Source: Nocardia arthritidis NBRC 100137 (lineage in GTDB: Bacteria > Actinomycetota > Actinomycetes > Mycobacteriales > Mycobacteriaceae). From it: DNA of 64,000 nucleotides. The notes under the pieces were generated by a model. The model did not search any database and was not told the DNA's origin. It saw nothing but the letters and a program-made list of their open reading frames with translations. This document shows, in pieces, positions 1 through 8,592 of the stretch (its first letter is position 1; each line of letters starts with the position of its first letter). The DNA is taken from positions 62,001 through 126,000 of the forward strand of contig NZ_BDBB01000020.1 of NCBI RefSeq assembly GCF_001612765.1, read 5' to 3'. The position numbers and the translations under genes are program-made.

Positions 1-108
1 GCGGAGAACGAACTGATGGATCCCGAACGCACGCCACCGAGCCTGCGGGACAACCCGTTGCTGATCCGGGGTATCCGCAGGCTGAAGACAGCGGTGGCGG
101 TGCGCTGA
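1..108 (+). CDS. C-terminal end of an unidentified protein, cut by the window edge
   Basis: Frame 1 is open from the first base to a TGA at 106-108 and reads 35 residues ending in LLIRGIRRLKTAVAVR. The start lies outside the window. The piece is charged, has no recognisable motif, and its reality rests only on an open frame in GC-rich DNA. No function can be given. Confidence 0.25.
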   Translation, partial: AENELMDPERTPPSLRDNPLLIRGIRRLKTAVAVR

Positions 109-574
109 TGTACATGGCGGGCCTCACAGCTGCGGCTGCGGGTTCACCGAGATGACCGCCGCGCGTCGGCGTGCGCGACCAGCACGGAAACCTCAGGTAC
201 GCGGTGCTGGACGACGGTGACCTGGGCACGTTCGCCGAACAGACGGTGATCGATCCCCGTCGCAGTGTGGTACTACCGGGGGACGTCGACCCGGTGCGTA
301 TCGCCGGCGCGACTACTGAGGGAGGAAGGATTGCAGTGCGGCACGTCGTCTTCGTGTCTTCGCAGGGCGCGCGACGCCGACCCGGATACCCAGCCAAGGT
401 CTCGCTGGCAAGCCGTTCATCGCACATCCGGCAGTTCTTTATCGGGCCCACGGCCCGAATATCCGGCGCGGATCCTTGAAGCGTGCGGCGGGGCCAGAGC
501 CGCGGTGAAAATGAGCTGTTCCCGCCCCAGTTCAAGCGATGCGTGCGGTTTCCCGGCGGGTGTGTGTGGGTGCG
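109..574. other. Stretch without a supported gene
   Basis: Open frames are present here (for example a GTG-started frame at 171-479), but they lack a convincing ribosome site and change from a protein-like to an arginine/serine-rich composition part way through, which suggests chance frames or decayed sequence. No RNA gene or strong repeat was seen. Confidence 0.4.
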
Positions 575-1156
575 TCAGCGTGGCCCAGCAGGGCCGTCCA
601 TCCGCGGAGAGTCGGGATCACCGCTGCGACCAGTGTCGGGCTCACCTTCGGTGCCTGATCTCTCGCCTGCACTTGTTTCAATTCGCCGTGGTTTGACCAC
701 GCGCCGGATGCGAACGGCCGGAGCATCGTCACCAGCTCGTTTCCGCCGCAGCGCGTCGAGATCGACGACATTCCCATCAGGCTCGGTACTGCCCCGCTCA
801 TCCACCGGGGCGGGGTGCCGCGCCGCGCCGGGGTCGACCGGCCACCACCCTGTCTCCCGCTGCAGTTCCGATCGCAGTACGGGCTTGGTCGGTGCAGGGT
901 CATAGACGGATCCACCATCCGAGCGCCAAGTCTTGTGGAGACGCTCGCCGGCCTCTTCCGCCACGCGCCGCGGACGACGCGGTAGCCGGGTGACGTTCGA
1001 CGTGCCGTCTCCGGGGGTCTCCACAGCCCTGCTTCCTTCTTCCGGTTTCCTGCGCAACAGCTCGTCGAACCTCTTCCCGCCGGGCCCTGTCGAGGATTCC
1101 CGTCCCGGCACTTCCCGCTCCGACATCGAACTAGCAGCCGACGAGTGCCGCTGCAC
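575..1156 (-). CDS. Hypothetical hydrophilic, low-complexity protein
   Basis: A 193-codon open frame (GTG at 1156; an in-frame ATG at 1126 is an alternative start). The protein is rich in Arg, Pro, Gly, Asp and Glu with no membrane segment or signal peptide. Stretches such as ETGWWPVDPGA and GNVVDLDALRRKRAG look like real protein rather than antisense noise, but no family is recognised and no clear ribosome site precedes either start. It could be a small charged accessory protein or a shadow frame. Confidence 0.35.
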   Translation of the reverse strand: MQRHSSAASSMSEREVPGRESSTGPGGKRFDELLRRKPEEGSRAVETPGDGTSNVTRLPRRPRRVAEEAGERLHKTWRSDGGSVYDPAPTKPVLRSELQRETGWWPVDPGAARHPAPVDERGSTEPDGNVVDLDALRRKRAGDDAPAVRIRRVVKPRRIETSAGERSGTEGEPDTGRSGDPDSPRMDGPAGPR

Positions 1157-1339
1157 CCGTCGTCGCCATGACCGTTGGTAGGCCGAGCTGATGTTTCAAC
1201 TTATTCCTGATTACGTCGCTCACGTCCATATTCTCCCTCAGTAGGAAACCACTGAGCACCCGAGCCAGGCCCGCGCGGCCGCGAGACCAGCGGGAGGTCG
1301 GACATTTATGCGTCGCATGGCCGGGCAGGGGCCGCCGGT

Positions 1340-2074
1340 TCAGCTTCGGATGCCGAGCGCGCCGGTCCAGGTGGCCGTGTCGAGACCGGCACGCGCGGCC
1401 AGTGCAAACATGGCGGCGAGGTCGTTATCGGTGCGTGGCCGGGGATCGACCTCGGGGTAGTGCTGTGCCTGCAACCGCACCATCGTCTCGGCGAAGGATC
1501 GAAGCACGGTCTCGGTGACAGCGCCACGTTCGGCGTCATCGAGCAGTTGGTCACACAGCTCCGGCATACCGGTGTCGGTGTTGTCGAACTCCAGCCGTTC
1601 GGCGATTTCGCCGACGGCACCCGCCCGTGTCGTCAGAGCCGAGATGCCACAGTCGAGCCCATCGTCGGCCAGATCGTCGGGGTAGGGCGCCCGGTGCCAG
1701 GCCCCCTCGTCGAACCAGTAGACACAGCCGACCATGTAGTCGTCGATCAGGTCCTGCAGGTAGTGCCGAGGTAACCATTCCGGCGCTCCGGCCAGCAGGT
1801 CGATTGCGGGCTCGTACGACTTGACCTGGCTCGATTCGTCCTCTCCGACGAGCACTGCACGGCCGTCGCCGAACCACTCGAGCACCCACCAGGTGCAACC
1901 GCAGTCGTCCCAGTGCAGGCCGTCATCGTCGATCCAGTATCCCGACCGATGCTGCTGCGGCTCGCCCTCTGCATCGCGATCGTAGGAAGCGACCGCTACT
2001 GCCGCCCACCGCGCCCACAGCAGCCGCGCATCCGGCAGATCCTCCGGACGCCCGGGCCGGTGTAGCTTTCCCAA
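1340..2074 (-). CDS. Unknown-family protein, paralogue of the 464-residue protein at 61627
   Basis: A 244-residue cytoplasmic acidic protein. The TTG start is chosen because AGGAGAAAG sits about six bases upstream. No named domain is recognised with certainty, but several blocks match the C-terminal half of the protein at 61627-63021 in the same order: LLWARWAAVAVA versus VLWARWAVLAAA, LLAGAPEWL versus LFAGAPGWV, and YWFDEGAWHR versus YWWEAGRWYR. That larger relative lies directly upstream of a WXG100-type gene, so a role linked to type VII secretion, perhaps as a chaperone or immunity-like protein, is possible; this is inference from the paralogue's neighbourhood. The family seems to be built of an N-terminal module (absent here) and this C-terminal module. 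Confidence 0.75.
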   Translation of the reverse strand: MGKLHRPGRPEDLPDARLLWARWAAVAVASYDRDAEGEPQQHRSGYWIDDDGLHWDDCGCTWWVLEWFGDGRAVLVGEDESSQVKSYEPAIDLLAGAPEWLPRHYLQDLIDDYMVGCVYWFDEGAWHRAPYPDDLADDGLDCGISALTTRAGAVGEIAERLEFDNTDTGMPELCDQLLDDAERGAVTETVLRSFAETMVRLQAQHYPEVDPRPRTDNDLAAMFALAARAGLDTATWTGALGIRS

Positions 2075-2242
2075 TGTCTTTCTCCTGATTCGTGTTCGAT
2101 GTCAGCTTCGGCCGCCGCTTCAGCATCGCCTATACGCGCGGTATCGCCGACCGCCGCACCACCATGCGATACGACCGGTACCGGTGGGAGGGCGTAGCAG
2201 GATCTTCGGCGGGCGAAAAGTTTTGCTGCGGTGCGGGTCTGA

Positions 2243-3571
2243 TCAGCGGGGATGTAGGGTTATCCGGGCGTTGTGGGCGGGGCTGAGGCCGGTGTGATAG
2301 CGACGTGGCGGTTCGACGGGACCGGTGGCCGCACCGATGCGACGATGCTCGAGAATGGTGCGGAAGAGGATGCGCGCTTCCGCCAAAGCGAATTGGGCAC
2401 CCAGACAGCGATGCGCGCCGGCGCCGAAGGTCAGCCAGGTGCGGCCGTTCGGTGCCTCGTCGAGGAAGCGTTCAGGGCGGAAGACCATCGGGTCCGGATA
2501 ATGCCGTGGTGATTCGTGAATGAGGAGAATCGGGACTATGACGATGGCTCCCTTGGGGACGTGGACTCCGTTGACCACGGTGTCGCGCAGTGCGCGCCGC
2601 CCGGTGAACGGTGACACCGGGCGGATTCGCATCGTTTCGGCGACCACGGCGTCGAGGTATGTGTCGAGCCGGGCGCAGTCGCCTGCGTCGACCGCCGCGT
2701 CGAGCTCGGCCATGGCTGCCGGGTGGACGGCCAGCATGGCGGCGATCCAGCCGAGCGTGATCGCGGTGGTCTCGTAGGCTCCCAGCAGGATGCCACGCAT
2801 ATTCCGGGCCAGTGCGGCGTCGTCGTGCTGATCCAGTTCGGTGCCGACATACCGCGACAGCACATCTTTCCGGCCGTTCGTGTCACCGGGCGCGGACCGG
2901 CGCGCGGCGATTTCCTCGATGATGAGGGCGTCGACCTCGGACTGGCGACGGCTGAGCGGCGGGTAGGGCAACGTGTAGCCACCGACGAACGGGGTGAGCA
3001 AGGTGACGGCGAGAAAACCGCGGCTTTCTATTTCCCCGAACCACCGCCGCACCGCCTGTTTCAGCCGGTCCTTGCGGGGCGGCGCCACGTCGCCGAAGAC
3101 GACGCCGAGCAGCACGCCGATGGCCAGATCGTAGCCGACCTTCAGAAACTCGAACGGTTCACCGACAGGCCAGGTCGGCAGCTCACGCTGGACCACCTCC
3201 ACCATAAGATCTTCGTAGGACCGGAGTGCCTTGCTCTGGAACGGCGGCGCGAACAGTTGACGTTCGCGGCGGTGTTCGTCACCGTCGAGGAAGATCAACG
3301 TTTGCTTGCCGAACATCATGTCGTGGCTGGAGAAGCGGCTCAGCACCTGCCCGACCGAGAAGTCGTCGTGGTTGGCGAACAGTCCTCGCACATCGTCCAT
3401 GTCGTAAGTGACCAGCATGGTCGGAAATCCTGGCGGCGAGACGACGAACCGTTCGCCGAATTCCAGCAAGGGGGATCGGTGCGTGCCGGGGCGCATCAGT
3501 CCACCGATTTGCGCGATGTGGCGGGTGCGTAGCCGAGGGAGTTCACGCAGAGATATCGGGGCATGCGACAT
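2243..3571 (-). CDS. Cytochrome P450
   Basis: Haem-thiolate monooxygenase of 442 residues, soluble bacterial class; it would need a separate ferredoxin and reductase, and neither is adjacent. Visible P450 signatures in order: the I-helix GAYETT, the K-helix ETMR (ExxR), PERF, and the haem loop FGAGAHRCLG with the iron-ligand cysteine at about residue 389. The frame is open further upstream to 3757, but the ATG at 3571 has a GAGGA site about eight bases before it and gives the normal N-terminus length. It follows the SnoaL/DUF3237 pair on the same strand after about 216 bases, so it may belong to the same TetR-controlled unit. The substrate cannot be told from sequence. Confidence 0.93.
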   Translation of the reverse strand: MSHAPISLRELPRLRTRHIAQIGGLMRPGTHRSPLLEFGERFVVSPPGFPTMLVTYDMDDVRGLFANHDDFSVGQVLSRFSSHDMMFGKQTLIFLDGDEHRRERQLFAPPFQSKALRSYEDLMVEVVQRELPTWPVGEPFEFLKVGYDLAIGVLLGVVFGDVAPPRKDRLKQAVRRWFGEIESRGFLAVTLLTPFVGGYTLPYPPLSRRQSEVDALIIEEIAARRSAPGDTNGRKDVLSRYVGTELDQHDDAALARNMRGILLGAYETTAITLGWIAAMLAVHPAAMAELDAAVDAGDCARLDTYLDAVVAETMRIRPVSPFTGRRALRDTVVNGVHVPKGAIVIVPILLIHESPRHYPDPMVFRPERFLDEAPNGRTWLTFGAGAHRCLGAQFALAEARILFRTILEHRRIGAATGPVEPPRRYHTGLSPAHNARITLHPR

Positions 3572-3787
3572 GCAGCCATCCTCAACCGTTTGCTCTGCGA
3601 CTCGCAAACATGAAATCCCCGCAGTGGCAATAGATGCCGAGGGCCTACCCGCAGCGGGCCCTTGGACGTCCCTGCTCACCGCGATCATGAAGTAGCTGCC
3701 CGACCCGATGCCGGTGTAGCCGATCCGCGTGTCTGTCAATCGGAAAGGCTCCATCACACACCGCGGACGTCCGCTGTAGGAACGCTG

Positions 3788-4288
3788 CTAGAGAATCCGA
3801 TACATCCGGTGGTCGATGCGGCCCTGGCCGTATTCGCCGTAGCCGACCACGACCAGACCGCACAGCCACGCATAGCGCTCGTCGGAGGTCTCGAACCGCG
3901 GTGTGGGTCGCACGTAGCTCTCGTCCACGGACAGCCGCTGCCCGTCGGCCAGACGCTGCCGGCCGTCGGGCGGGAACCGGAGCACGCCGTGGGACTCGTA
4001 GTGGATGAGGACGCCGTCGTCGGTGCGCAGGGTCGCGCGAACGTCCATGCGACTGACCCCGTCGGCTCCCAGCCAGACCCAGTCGCCACCGCCGGGCAGC
4101 ATTTCGCCCCTGAAGCCGGGTCCGTGGAAGCGACCGCCTTTGGTCACAAAAGTCATGCGGGTGCCCAGCGGAGTCGAAATCAGCCGGGCAGGCTCCAGGT
4201 CGATGCTGAGATCGCAAAGGTGCTCGACCGGCAGCGCATCTAGCAACGCCCGATCGAACAATGGCGTGGGCGGACTGAGTGCGGTCAC
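3788..4288 (-). CDS. DUF3237 family protein
   Basis: A 166-residue protein of the DUF3237 (UPF0311) family, recognised from the beta-barrel-like pattern with LGTRMTFVTKGGRFHGPGF near the N-terminus, the central MDVRATLRTDDGVLIHY and the C-terminal RTPRFETSDERYAWL-type block. No enzymatic activity is established for the family; members are small cytoplasmic proteins often found beside oxidoreductases of ketone or aromatic metabolism. The GTG start overlaps the stop of the upstream SnoaL-like gene by four bases (GTGA), so the two are translationally coupled and probably act in one pathway under the divergent TetR. Confidence 0.85.
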   Translation of the reverse strand: MTALSPPTPLFDRALLDALPVEHLCDLSIDLEPARLISTPLGTRMTFVTKGGRFHGPGFRGEMLPGGGDWVWLGADGVSRMDVRATLRTDDGVLIHYESHGVLRFPPDGRQRLADGQRLSVDESYVRPTPRFETSDERYAWLCGLVVVGYGEYGQGRIDHRMYRIL

Positions 4289-4689
4289 GCCGCACCCCCG
4301 AACGCGGCCTTCAACTCGGCGAAATCGAAGAAGGTGTCCTTGCGGGCGACGAGTCCGTCGGAAGCTACCTCGACGACGTCGAGGCAGTGGACGCCCCGGC
4401 GATCTTCAGCGGGCCGCTGGAAGGTCAACGTCCAGTCCAGCACCCAATGCCCGCTGCCGAACAACACACGCCGCTCCTCGAAACCAAACCCCGGATAGAG
4501 CTCGAAGACTTTTGTGAACTCATCGCGCAGCGCGTCGCGGCCATGTACTGCGGCACCGCGGCCATGGGCTTGGAATTGCGAGTCAGGAGTATGCAGAGCG
4601 ACGATCGCGTCGACGTCGTGCGCCTCCCATGCGGCGAAATATCGCTGCGTGATCGCGGAAAGGTCCAGGGGCGTCGATGGGGTTGTCAT
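4285..4689 (-). CDS. SnoaL-like / NTF2-fold protein
   Basis: A 134-residue single-domain protein of the NTF2-like superfamily (SnoaL type), shown by the N-terminal helix ITQRYFAAWEAHDVDAIVALHTPD, the GRDALRDEF turn and the final FDFAELKAAFG strand-helix. Relatives are cyclases, isomerases or dehydratases for small hydrophobic molecules, so a catalytic or ligand-binding role is likely but not specified. ATG is preceded by GGAGATC. It is the first gene of a leftward unit with DUF3237 and probably the P450, and is transcribed away from the TetR gene at 4781 through a repeat-rich control region. Confidence 0.85.
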   Translation of the reverse strand: MTTPSTPLDLSAITQRYFAAWEAHDVDAIVALHTPDSQFQAHGRGAAVHGRDALRDEFTKVFELYPGFGFEERRVLFGSGHWVLDWTLTFQRPAEDRRGVHCLDVVEVASDGLVARKDTFFDFAELKAAFGGAA

Positions 4690-4727
4690 GGCGATCTCCT
4701 CAGATCGGATACGCCGACACTAAAACG

Positions 4728-4777
4728 TACGATCGTATGTGTCAATGCGTATGGTCGTATTGTTCGATACGATCGTA
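4728..4777. promoter_or_regulatory. Triple palindromic operator between SnoaL-like and TetR genes
   Basis: The divergent intergenic region carries the perfect palindrome TACGATCGTA twice (4728-4737 and 4768-4777) and a degenerate copy TATGGTCGTA at 4750-4759. Flanking bases extend the outer two into inverted copies of one another (CGTACGATCGTATG and ATACGATCGTACG). The right copy ends three bases before the TetR ATG. Such repeats in a TetR-divergent gap are typical of the regulator's own binding sites; TetR binding is inferred. Confidence 0.75.
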
Positions 4778-4780
4778 CGC

Positions 4781-5395
4781 ATGACTCGAACAGGTGATGC
4801 ACGGCGCACGGCGATAGTCGATCGCGCGTTGCATGTCGCGTCGGTCGAAGGTCTCGAGGGGCTTACGCTCGGGCGTTTGGCGGAGGTTCTGCACACCAGC
4901 AAGAGCGGCATCCAGACCCTCTTCGGCACCAAGCAGGAACTCCAACTCTCGATCGTCGCTGCCGCATCGCGGATCTTCGAACGTGCTGTTCTGCTCCCCG
5001 CCGAGCGGGAGCCCGCCGGGCTCCCGCGACTGCGGGCGTTGATGTCGTTATGGATCGACTACCTGAAGACATTCGAGGGTGGATGCCTTTTCGTCGCTGC
5101 CGCAAGCGAACTCGACGGCCGGTCCGGACCCGTCCGAGACGCGGTCGCCGACGCGGTCGGGCGGGCCGATGCCCTGCTTCATCGCGACGTCGAACTTGCC
5201 CGTCGCCTGGGCGAGCTTCCGTCAGAAACAGATGTCGAGCAGCTCGTCTTCGAACTGCATGCCATGGTGCTTCAGGCGAATCACGATCGCCAACTTCTCC
5301 GCCGCGAGGACGCTCTTACCCGCGCTCGCAACGCGGTCAACCGCCTACTGGGGGGTGAACAGCAACCGCGCGACGGGGCGTCGCCGACCCGATGA
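4781..5395 (+). CDS. TetR family transcriptional regulator
   Basis: A 204-residue regulator with an N-terminal TetR helix-turn-helix (residues ~10-55: LTLGRLAEVLHTSKSGIQTLFG) and a ligand-binding C-terminal domain of the type found in AcrR-like repressors. An in-frame ATG exists 42 bases upstream, but it would place the operator repeats inside the coding region, so the ATG at 4781 is preferred. It is divergent from the SnoaL-like / DUF3237 / P450 genes and probably represses them and itself through the TACGATCGTA sites. The ligand is unknown but is probably the substrate or product of those enzymes. Confidence 0.9.
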   Translation: MTRTGDARRTAIVDRALHVASVEGLEGLTLGRLAEVLHTSKSGIQTLFGTKQELQLSIVAAASRIFERAVLLPAEREPAGLPRLRALMSLWIDYLKTFEGGCLFVAAASELDGRSGPVRDAVADAVGRADALLHRDVELARRLGELPSETDVEQLVFELHAMVLQANHDRQLLRREDALTRARNAVNRLLGGEQQPRDGASPTR

Positions 5396-5624
5396 CTCTC
5401 CCCTTCGGCCAACACTGAACGGGTTGCCTCGCCCGCCTTTCACCCGGTGGCAGGCCCTGCGCGGAGGTATCGGTCTTGCGGGTGACTCCGGCTCGCCGCT
5501 GTCACCGCCGAGCCGCCAGAACCGATGCACGGCGGAGTATTCACCATCATCACCCACGGCAGTGCCGTGTTGCCTCCGTCATGTTCCCTGCACCCGATGA
5601 ACGCCATCCGGACGGCACGGCTCA

Positions 5625-6521
5625 TTACCGGCTGATCCGGCGCGGAACCGTGACGGTGGCGAGTTTGTCCGGGTTGCGGATGGCGTAGACGTTGGTGATC
5701 TTGCAGTCGATAATCTCGATCAGGAAGACGCCTTCCAGGTGGTCGCGGCTGTAGGCGATTATCGCTGGCATGTTGTTGTAGTCGACCCTCTCGATCCGCA
5801 TGTCCGATGCCCGCCGCCTCATGTGGAAGATGTTCACGAGGGCCACGGACACCTTCTCGGCGCCCACTACCGGTAGGCGCGCTGCTGTGGCCTTGCCGCC
5901 GCTGTCGGCTGTCCAGGTGGCGTCGGGAGCGAGCAGCGAGAGGAGGCCCTGTGTGTCGCCGGTGGTCGCCGCTGTCATGAACTGCTGGGTGATCTGCGCG
6001 ACCTCGGCTGCGTCGACGGGGGAAAAGCGTTTTCGCCGCGCCCGCACGTGTGAGCGGGCACGGTGGGCCACCTGACGTACCGTCATCACGGATTTGCCTA
6101 CCGCTGCGGCGATTTCGCCGTACTCGAAGCCGAATACCTCCCGCAGGACGAACACCGCGCGTTCGTCCGGACTCAGTGTCTCCAGCAGGACGAGCATCGC
6201 CATCGACACCGATTCGGCGAGCACCAGATCCGCCGAGGCGTCGTTCTCGGCGAGCAGCAGCGGTTCGGGCAACCACGGGCCGATGTAGTCCTCGCGACGA
6301 CGCGTGCCGGCCCGCACCGCGTTGAGCGCCTGCCGGGTCACCAGCCGTGCCAGATACGACCTCGTGTCTCGCACCGTCGCCAGGTCGACCTCGGCCCACC
6401 GCAGGTAGCTGTCCTGCAGCACGTCATCGGATTCGGTGGCTGAGCCGAGGATTTCGTAGGCGATCGTGAACAGCAGCGGCCGCAGCAGCGTGAACCGCTC
6501 GGCATGCTCGTCGGTCGTCAT
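5625..6521 (-). CDS. ECF41-type (SigJ-like) RNA polymerase sigma factor
   Basis: A 298-residue extracytoplasmic-function sigma factor. Region 2 (LLFTIAYEILGSATESDDVLQ) and region 4 (LSPDERAVFVLREVFGFEYGEIA) are joined by the linker GPWLPEP typical of the ECF41 group, and a C-terminal SnoaL/NTF2-like domain follows, with ADSGGK in place of the usual DGGGK motif. In this group the fused C-terminal domain replaces a separate anti-sigma factor and modulates activity; that is family knowledge. The ATG overlaps the stop of the FAD oxidoreductase gene by four bases, so the two are co-translated. A paralogous pair exists at 46878-49119. Confidence 0.92.
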   Translation of the reverse strand: MTTDEHAERFTLLRPLLFTIAYEILGSATESDDVLQDSYLRWAEVDLATVRDTRSYLARLVTRQALNAVRAGTRRREDYIGPWLPEPLLLAENDASADLVLAESVSMAMLVLLETLSPDERAVFVLREVFGFEYGEIAAAVGKSVMTVRQVAHRARSHVRARRKRFSPVDAAEVAQITQQFMTAATTGDTQGLLSLLAPDATWTADSGGKATAARLPVVGAEKVSVALVNIFHMRRRASDMRIERVDYNNMPAIIAYSRDHLEGVFLIEIIDCKITNVYAIRNPDKLATVTVPRRISR

Positions 6522-7702
6522 GCGCAGATGCCCCCCGGTGCGGTGGAGTTGGGCTGCGAGGGGCGCGGGCCGCCCTTGGGCCAGAGCAGCGAACCCGGCT
6601 TGCGGGCCTCGCGGCGGATCTTGCCGATTCCGATCTTGCAGGTCAACTCCTTGATCCTGGCGCCAGCGCGGCCGCCGATAAAGAGGTTCACCGCGGTGTC
6701 GTCCTTGCGGGCCAGCTGCCGGATGCCGACGCGACGCCCGAGGCTTATGCACGTCCCGGTGAGGGCCAGGTCGATCACCGCGGGTTCGGTGCCGGCGATG
6801 TGGCTGAGCACGGTGTCGGCGGCTTGTGCCCCGAGCGGCCCGGCACCCTGGCCGCTCATCCGCAGCGGTTGGCCCGACGGTGCGGCGGCATCGCCGGTCG
6901 CGACGATGCGATCGTCGTCGATGCTGGTCAGCGTCTCATCGGTGAGCAGCCGACCGAGTGCGTCGGTCCGCAGCCCGCTCGCTGCGGCCAACCCCGGTAC
7001 GCCGAAACCCGCGGTCCAGATGGTGAGCGCGCTCGGACGCACCGCACCGTCGGTCAAGACGATCGCCTCCGGCCGGACCTCGCTCACGCGGTCGGTCTCG
7101 AGCACGGCGACACCGTGGCGGGACAGCCACTTGGCGACGTACCGGCGACCCCGCACACTCAGTGACGGATTCAGGGTTCCGCCGCACACCAGCGTGACGG
7201 TGCGTCCTTGTTCGGCCAGTTCGGCGGCCGTCTCGATGCCGGTCGGCCCGCCGCCGACCACGGTGACCACGGCATCGTGGGGCAGCTCATCCAGTCTGGC
7301 GCGCAGCCGCTGCGCGAACTCGAATTCGGCGATGGGGAAAGCGAACTCGGCCGCGCCGGGCACCGCCGGGATTGCCGCAGTGCTGCCGACCGCGTAGATG
7401 ACGTGGTCGTAGTCCAGCGCACGGCCCGACGCCAGCCGCACCGCACGAGCGGCGGTGTCGATGCGCGTGGCACTGTCGACCACCAACCGGATGCCCTCGC
7501 CGAGCAGCGTGCCGTAGTCGACTATCGCGTCGCCGGTTCCGGCGACGAACTGATGCAGCCGGACTCGATCGACGAACTCCGGGCGGGGATTGACTAGTGT
7601 GATGTCGGTATCGGTGCGCATCCGCAGATGGTTGGCCGCGAGTGTTCCGGCGTAGCCGCCGCCGATGACAACGACGTTGTGGAGGGTTCCTTGTGGGGTC
7701 AT
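6518..7702 (-). CDS. FAD-dependent pyridine nucleotide oxidoreductase (NDH-2/AIF-like), ECF41-linked
   Basis: A 394-residue flavoprotein of the Pyr_redox_2 family. It has an N-terminal FAD-binding VVVIGGGYAG, a second dinucleotide fold VTVVGGGPTG at about residue 150 for NAD(P)H, and the FAD-contacting RIVATGDAAAP near residue 285. There is no redox CxxC pair and no clear membrane anchor, so it resembles type II NADH dehydrogenases and ferredoxin-reductase-like proteins; the acceptor is unknown. The ATG at 7702 gives a paralogue of identical length to the protein at 46878; an in-frame ATG at 7738 is the alternative. It is stop-start overlapped with the sigma factor gene and probably supplies or senses the redox signal for it (inference). 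Confidence 0.9.
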   Translation of the reverse strand: MTPQGTLHNVVVIGGGYAGTLAANHLRMRTDTDITLVNPRPEFVDRVRLHQFVAGTGDAIVDYGTLLGEGIRLVVDSATRIDTAARAVRLASGRALDYDHVIYAVGSTAAIPAVPGAAEFAFPIAEFEFAQRLRARLDELPHDAVVTVVGGGPTGIETAAELAEQGRTVTLVCGGTLNPSLSVRGRRYVAKWLSRHGVAVLETDRVSEVRPEAIVLTDGAVRPSALTIWTAGFGVPGLAAASGLRTDALGRLLTDETLTSIDDDRIVATGDAAAPSGQPLRMSGQGAGPLGAQAADTVLSHIAGTEPAVIDLALTGTCISLGRRVGIRQLARKDDTAVNLFIGGRAGARIKELTCKIGIGKIRREARKPGSLLWPKGGPRPSQPNSTAPGGICA

Positions 7703-7901
7703 GCCCTCGAGACACCTCAGAACGCCGAAACATGACATGAACCCCTTGTGACGCGCACCACTGCACCCGAGAGTGTGGATCCCGATCGATCGCACCTCTG
7801 CCCTCGATCCTCAGAACAAGGTGCTCGGCCTTTTCCATCAAGACGGGTCACGTTCGTGAGTCCGGTCAAGGTAGGCGGCAGCCGGTTCGACCTTCTGGCG
7901 G

Positions 7902-8588
7902 TCAGGACGAGGGCTGGTCCGTTTTCCGGTCGCGTGGGGGCGGCAGCCGGAACAGACCCTCGAGTCTGCGCAAAGCCGCGCTGTCCCCGGACACGGAGGC
8001 GGCGCCGGTCTCGATCGCGTCGGCGAAGGTCAGACCCTGGCTGGTGACATCGAGGAACGCCGCCTCGCTGATGGTGATGGTCGCGTCGGGGTGCTGGGCA
8101 GGTCCGTGTAGCGCCTCGATCGTCCCGTCCTCGATCCGGGCGTGGAAGACCTCGTCGTCGATCCGGAACTCGTACACCGCGCGTAGCCCTGCTGCGCCCT
8201 CGGCGTCGAAGCAGGCCCGGAGGCCGAGCACCGCCCACCCCGGATGGAACGTCTCGGTCTCGCGCCGTTCGCCCATGGCCCACTTCAGGCCCCAGCGGGC
8301 CAGTCCCAGGATCGGTGGTCCGAGTTCCTCGCCGGCCTCGGTGAGGGCGTACGCCGGGGTACGGGCGGGCGGTGGAAGCGTGATCTTATGCGCGAGTCCC
8401 TCGCGTTCGAGGTGTTTCAGGCGGGCGGCGAGTAGTCCGGTGCCGAGGCCGCGCAGGCTGGCCTGGAGATCGCCGAATCGTTTGGGGCCCGTCAGCAGTT
8501 CGCGGATCAGCAGCAGGGTCCAGCGCTCGCCGACGAGGTCGAGGGTGCGCGCGGTCGCGCAGTACTGGTTGTAGGTTCGCTGGTCCAC
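7902..8588 (-). CDS. HxlR family regulator with C-terminal SCP2-like domain
   Basis: A 228-residue protein. Residues 1-105 form an HxlR-type winged helix: the N-terminal cysteine in YNQYCATARTLDLVGERWT, then LLIRELLTGPKRFGDL. Residues ~130-215 (FRIDDEVFHARIEDGTIEALHGP) resemble the sterol-carrier-protein-2 fold seen fused to some actinobacterial HxlR proteins and likely bind a hydrophobic ligand. It is the last gene of a three-gene leftward unit, starting four bases after the hydrolase stop, so it probably autoregulates the luciferase-like / hydrolase operon in response to their substrate. Confidence 0.88.
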   Translation of the reverse strand: MDQRTYNQYCATARTLDLVGERWTLLLIRELLTGPKRFGDLQASLRGLGTGLLAARLKHLEREGLAHKITLPPPARTPAYALTEAGEELGPPILGLARWGLKWAMGERRETETFHPGWAVLGLRACFDAEGAAGLRAVYEFRIDDEVFHARIEDGTIEALHGPAQHPDATITISEAAFLDVTSQGLTFADAIETGAASVSGDSAALRRLEGLFRLPPPRDRKTDQPSS

Positions 8589-8592
8589 TTCC

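Noticed and set aside
171..479. GTG-started 102-codon open frame
   Set aside because: No ribosome site, composition changes half way, no motif; treated as a chance or decayed frame.
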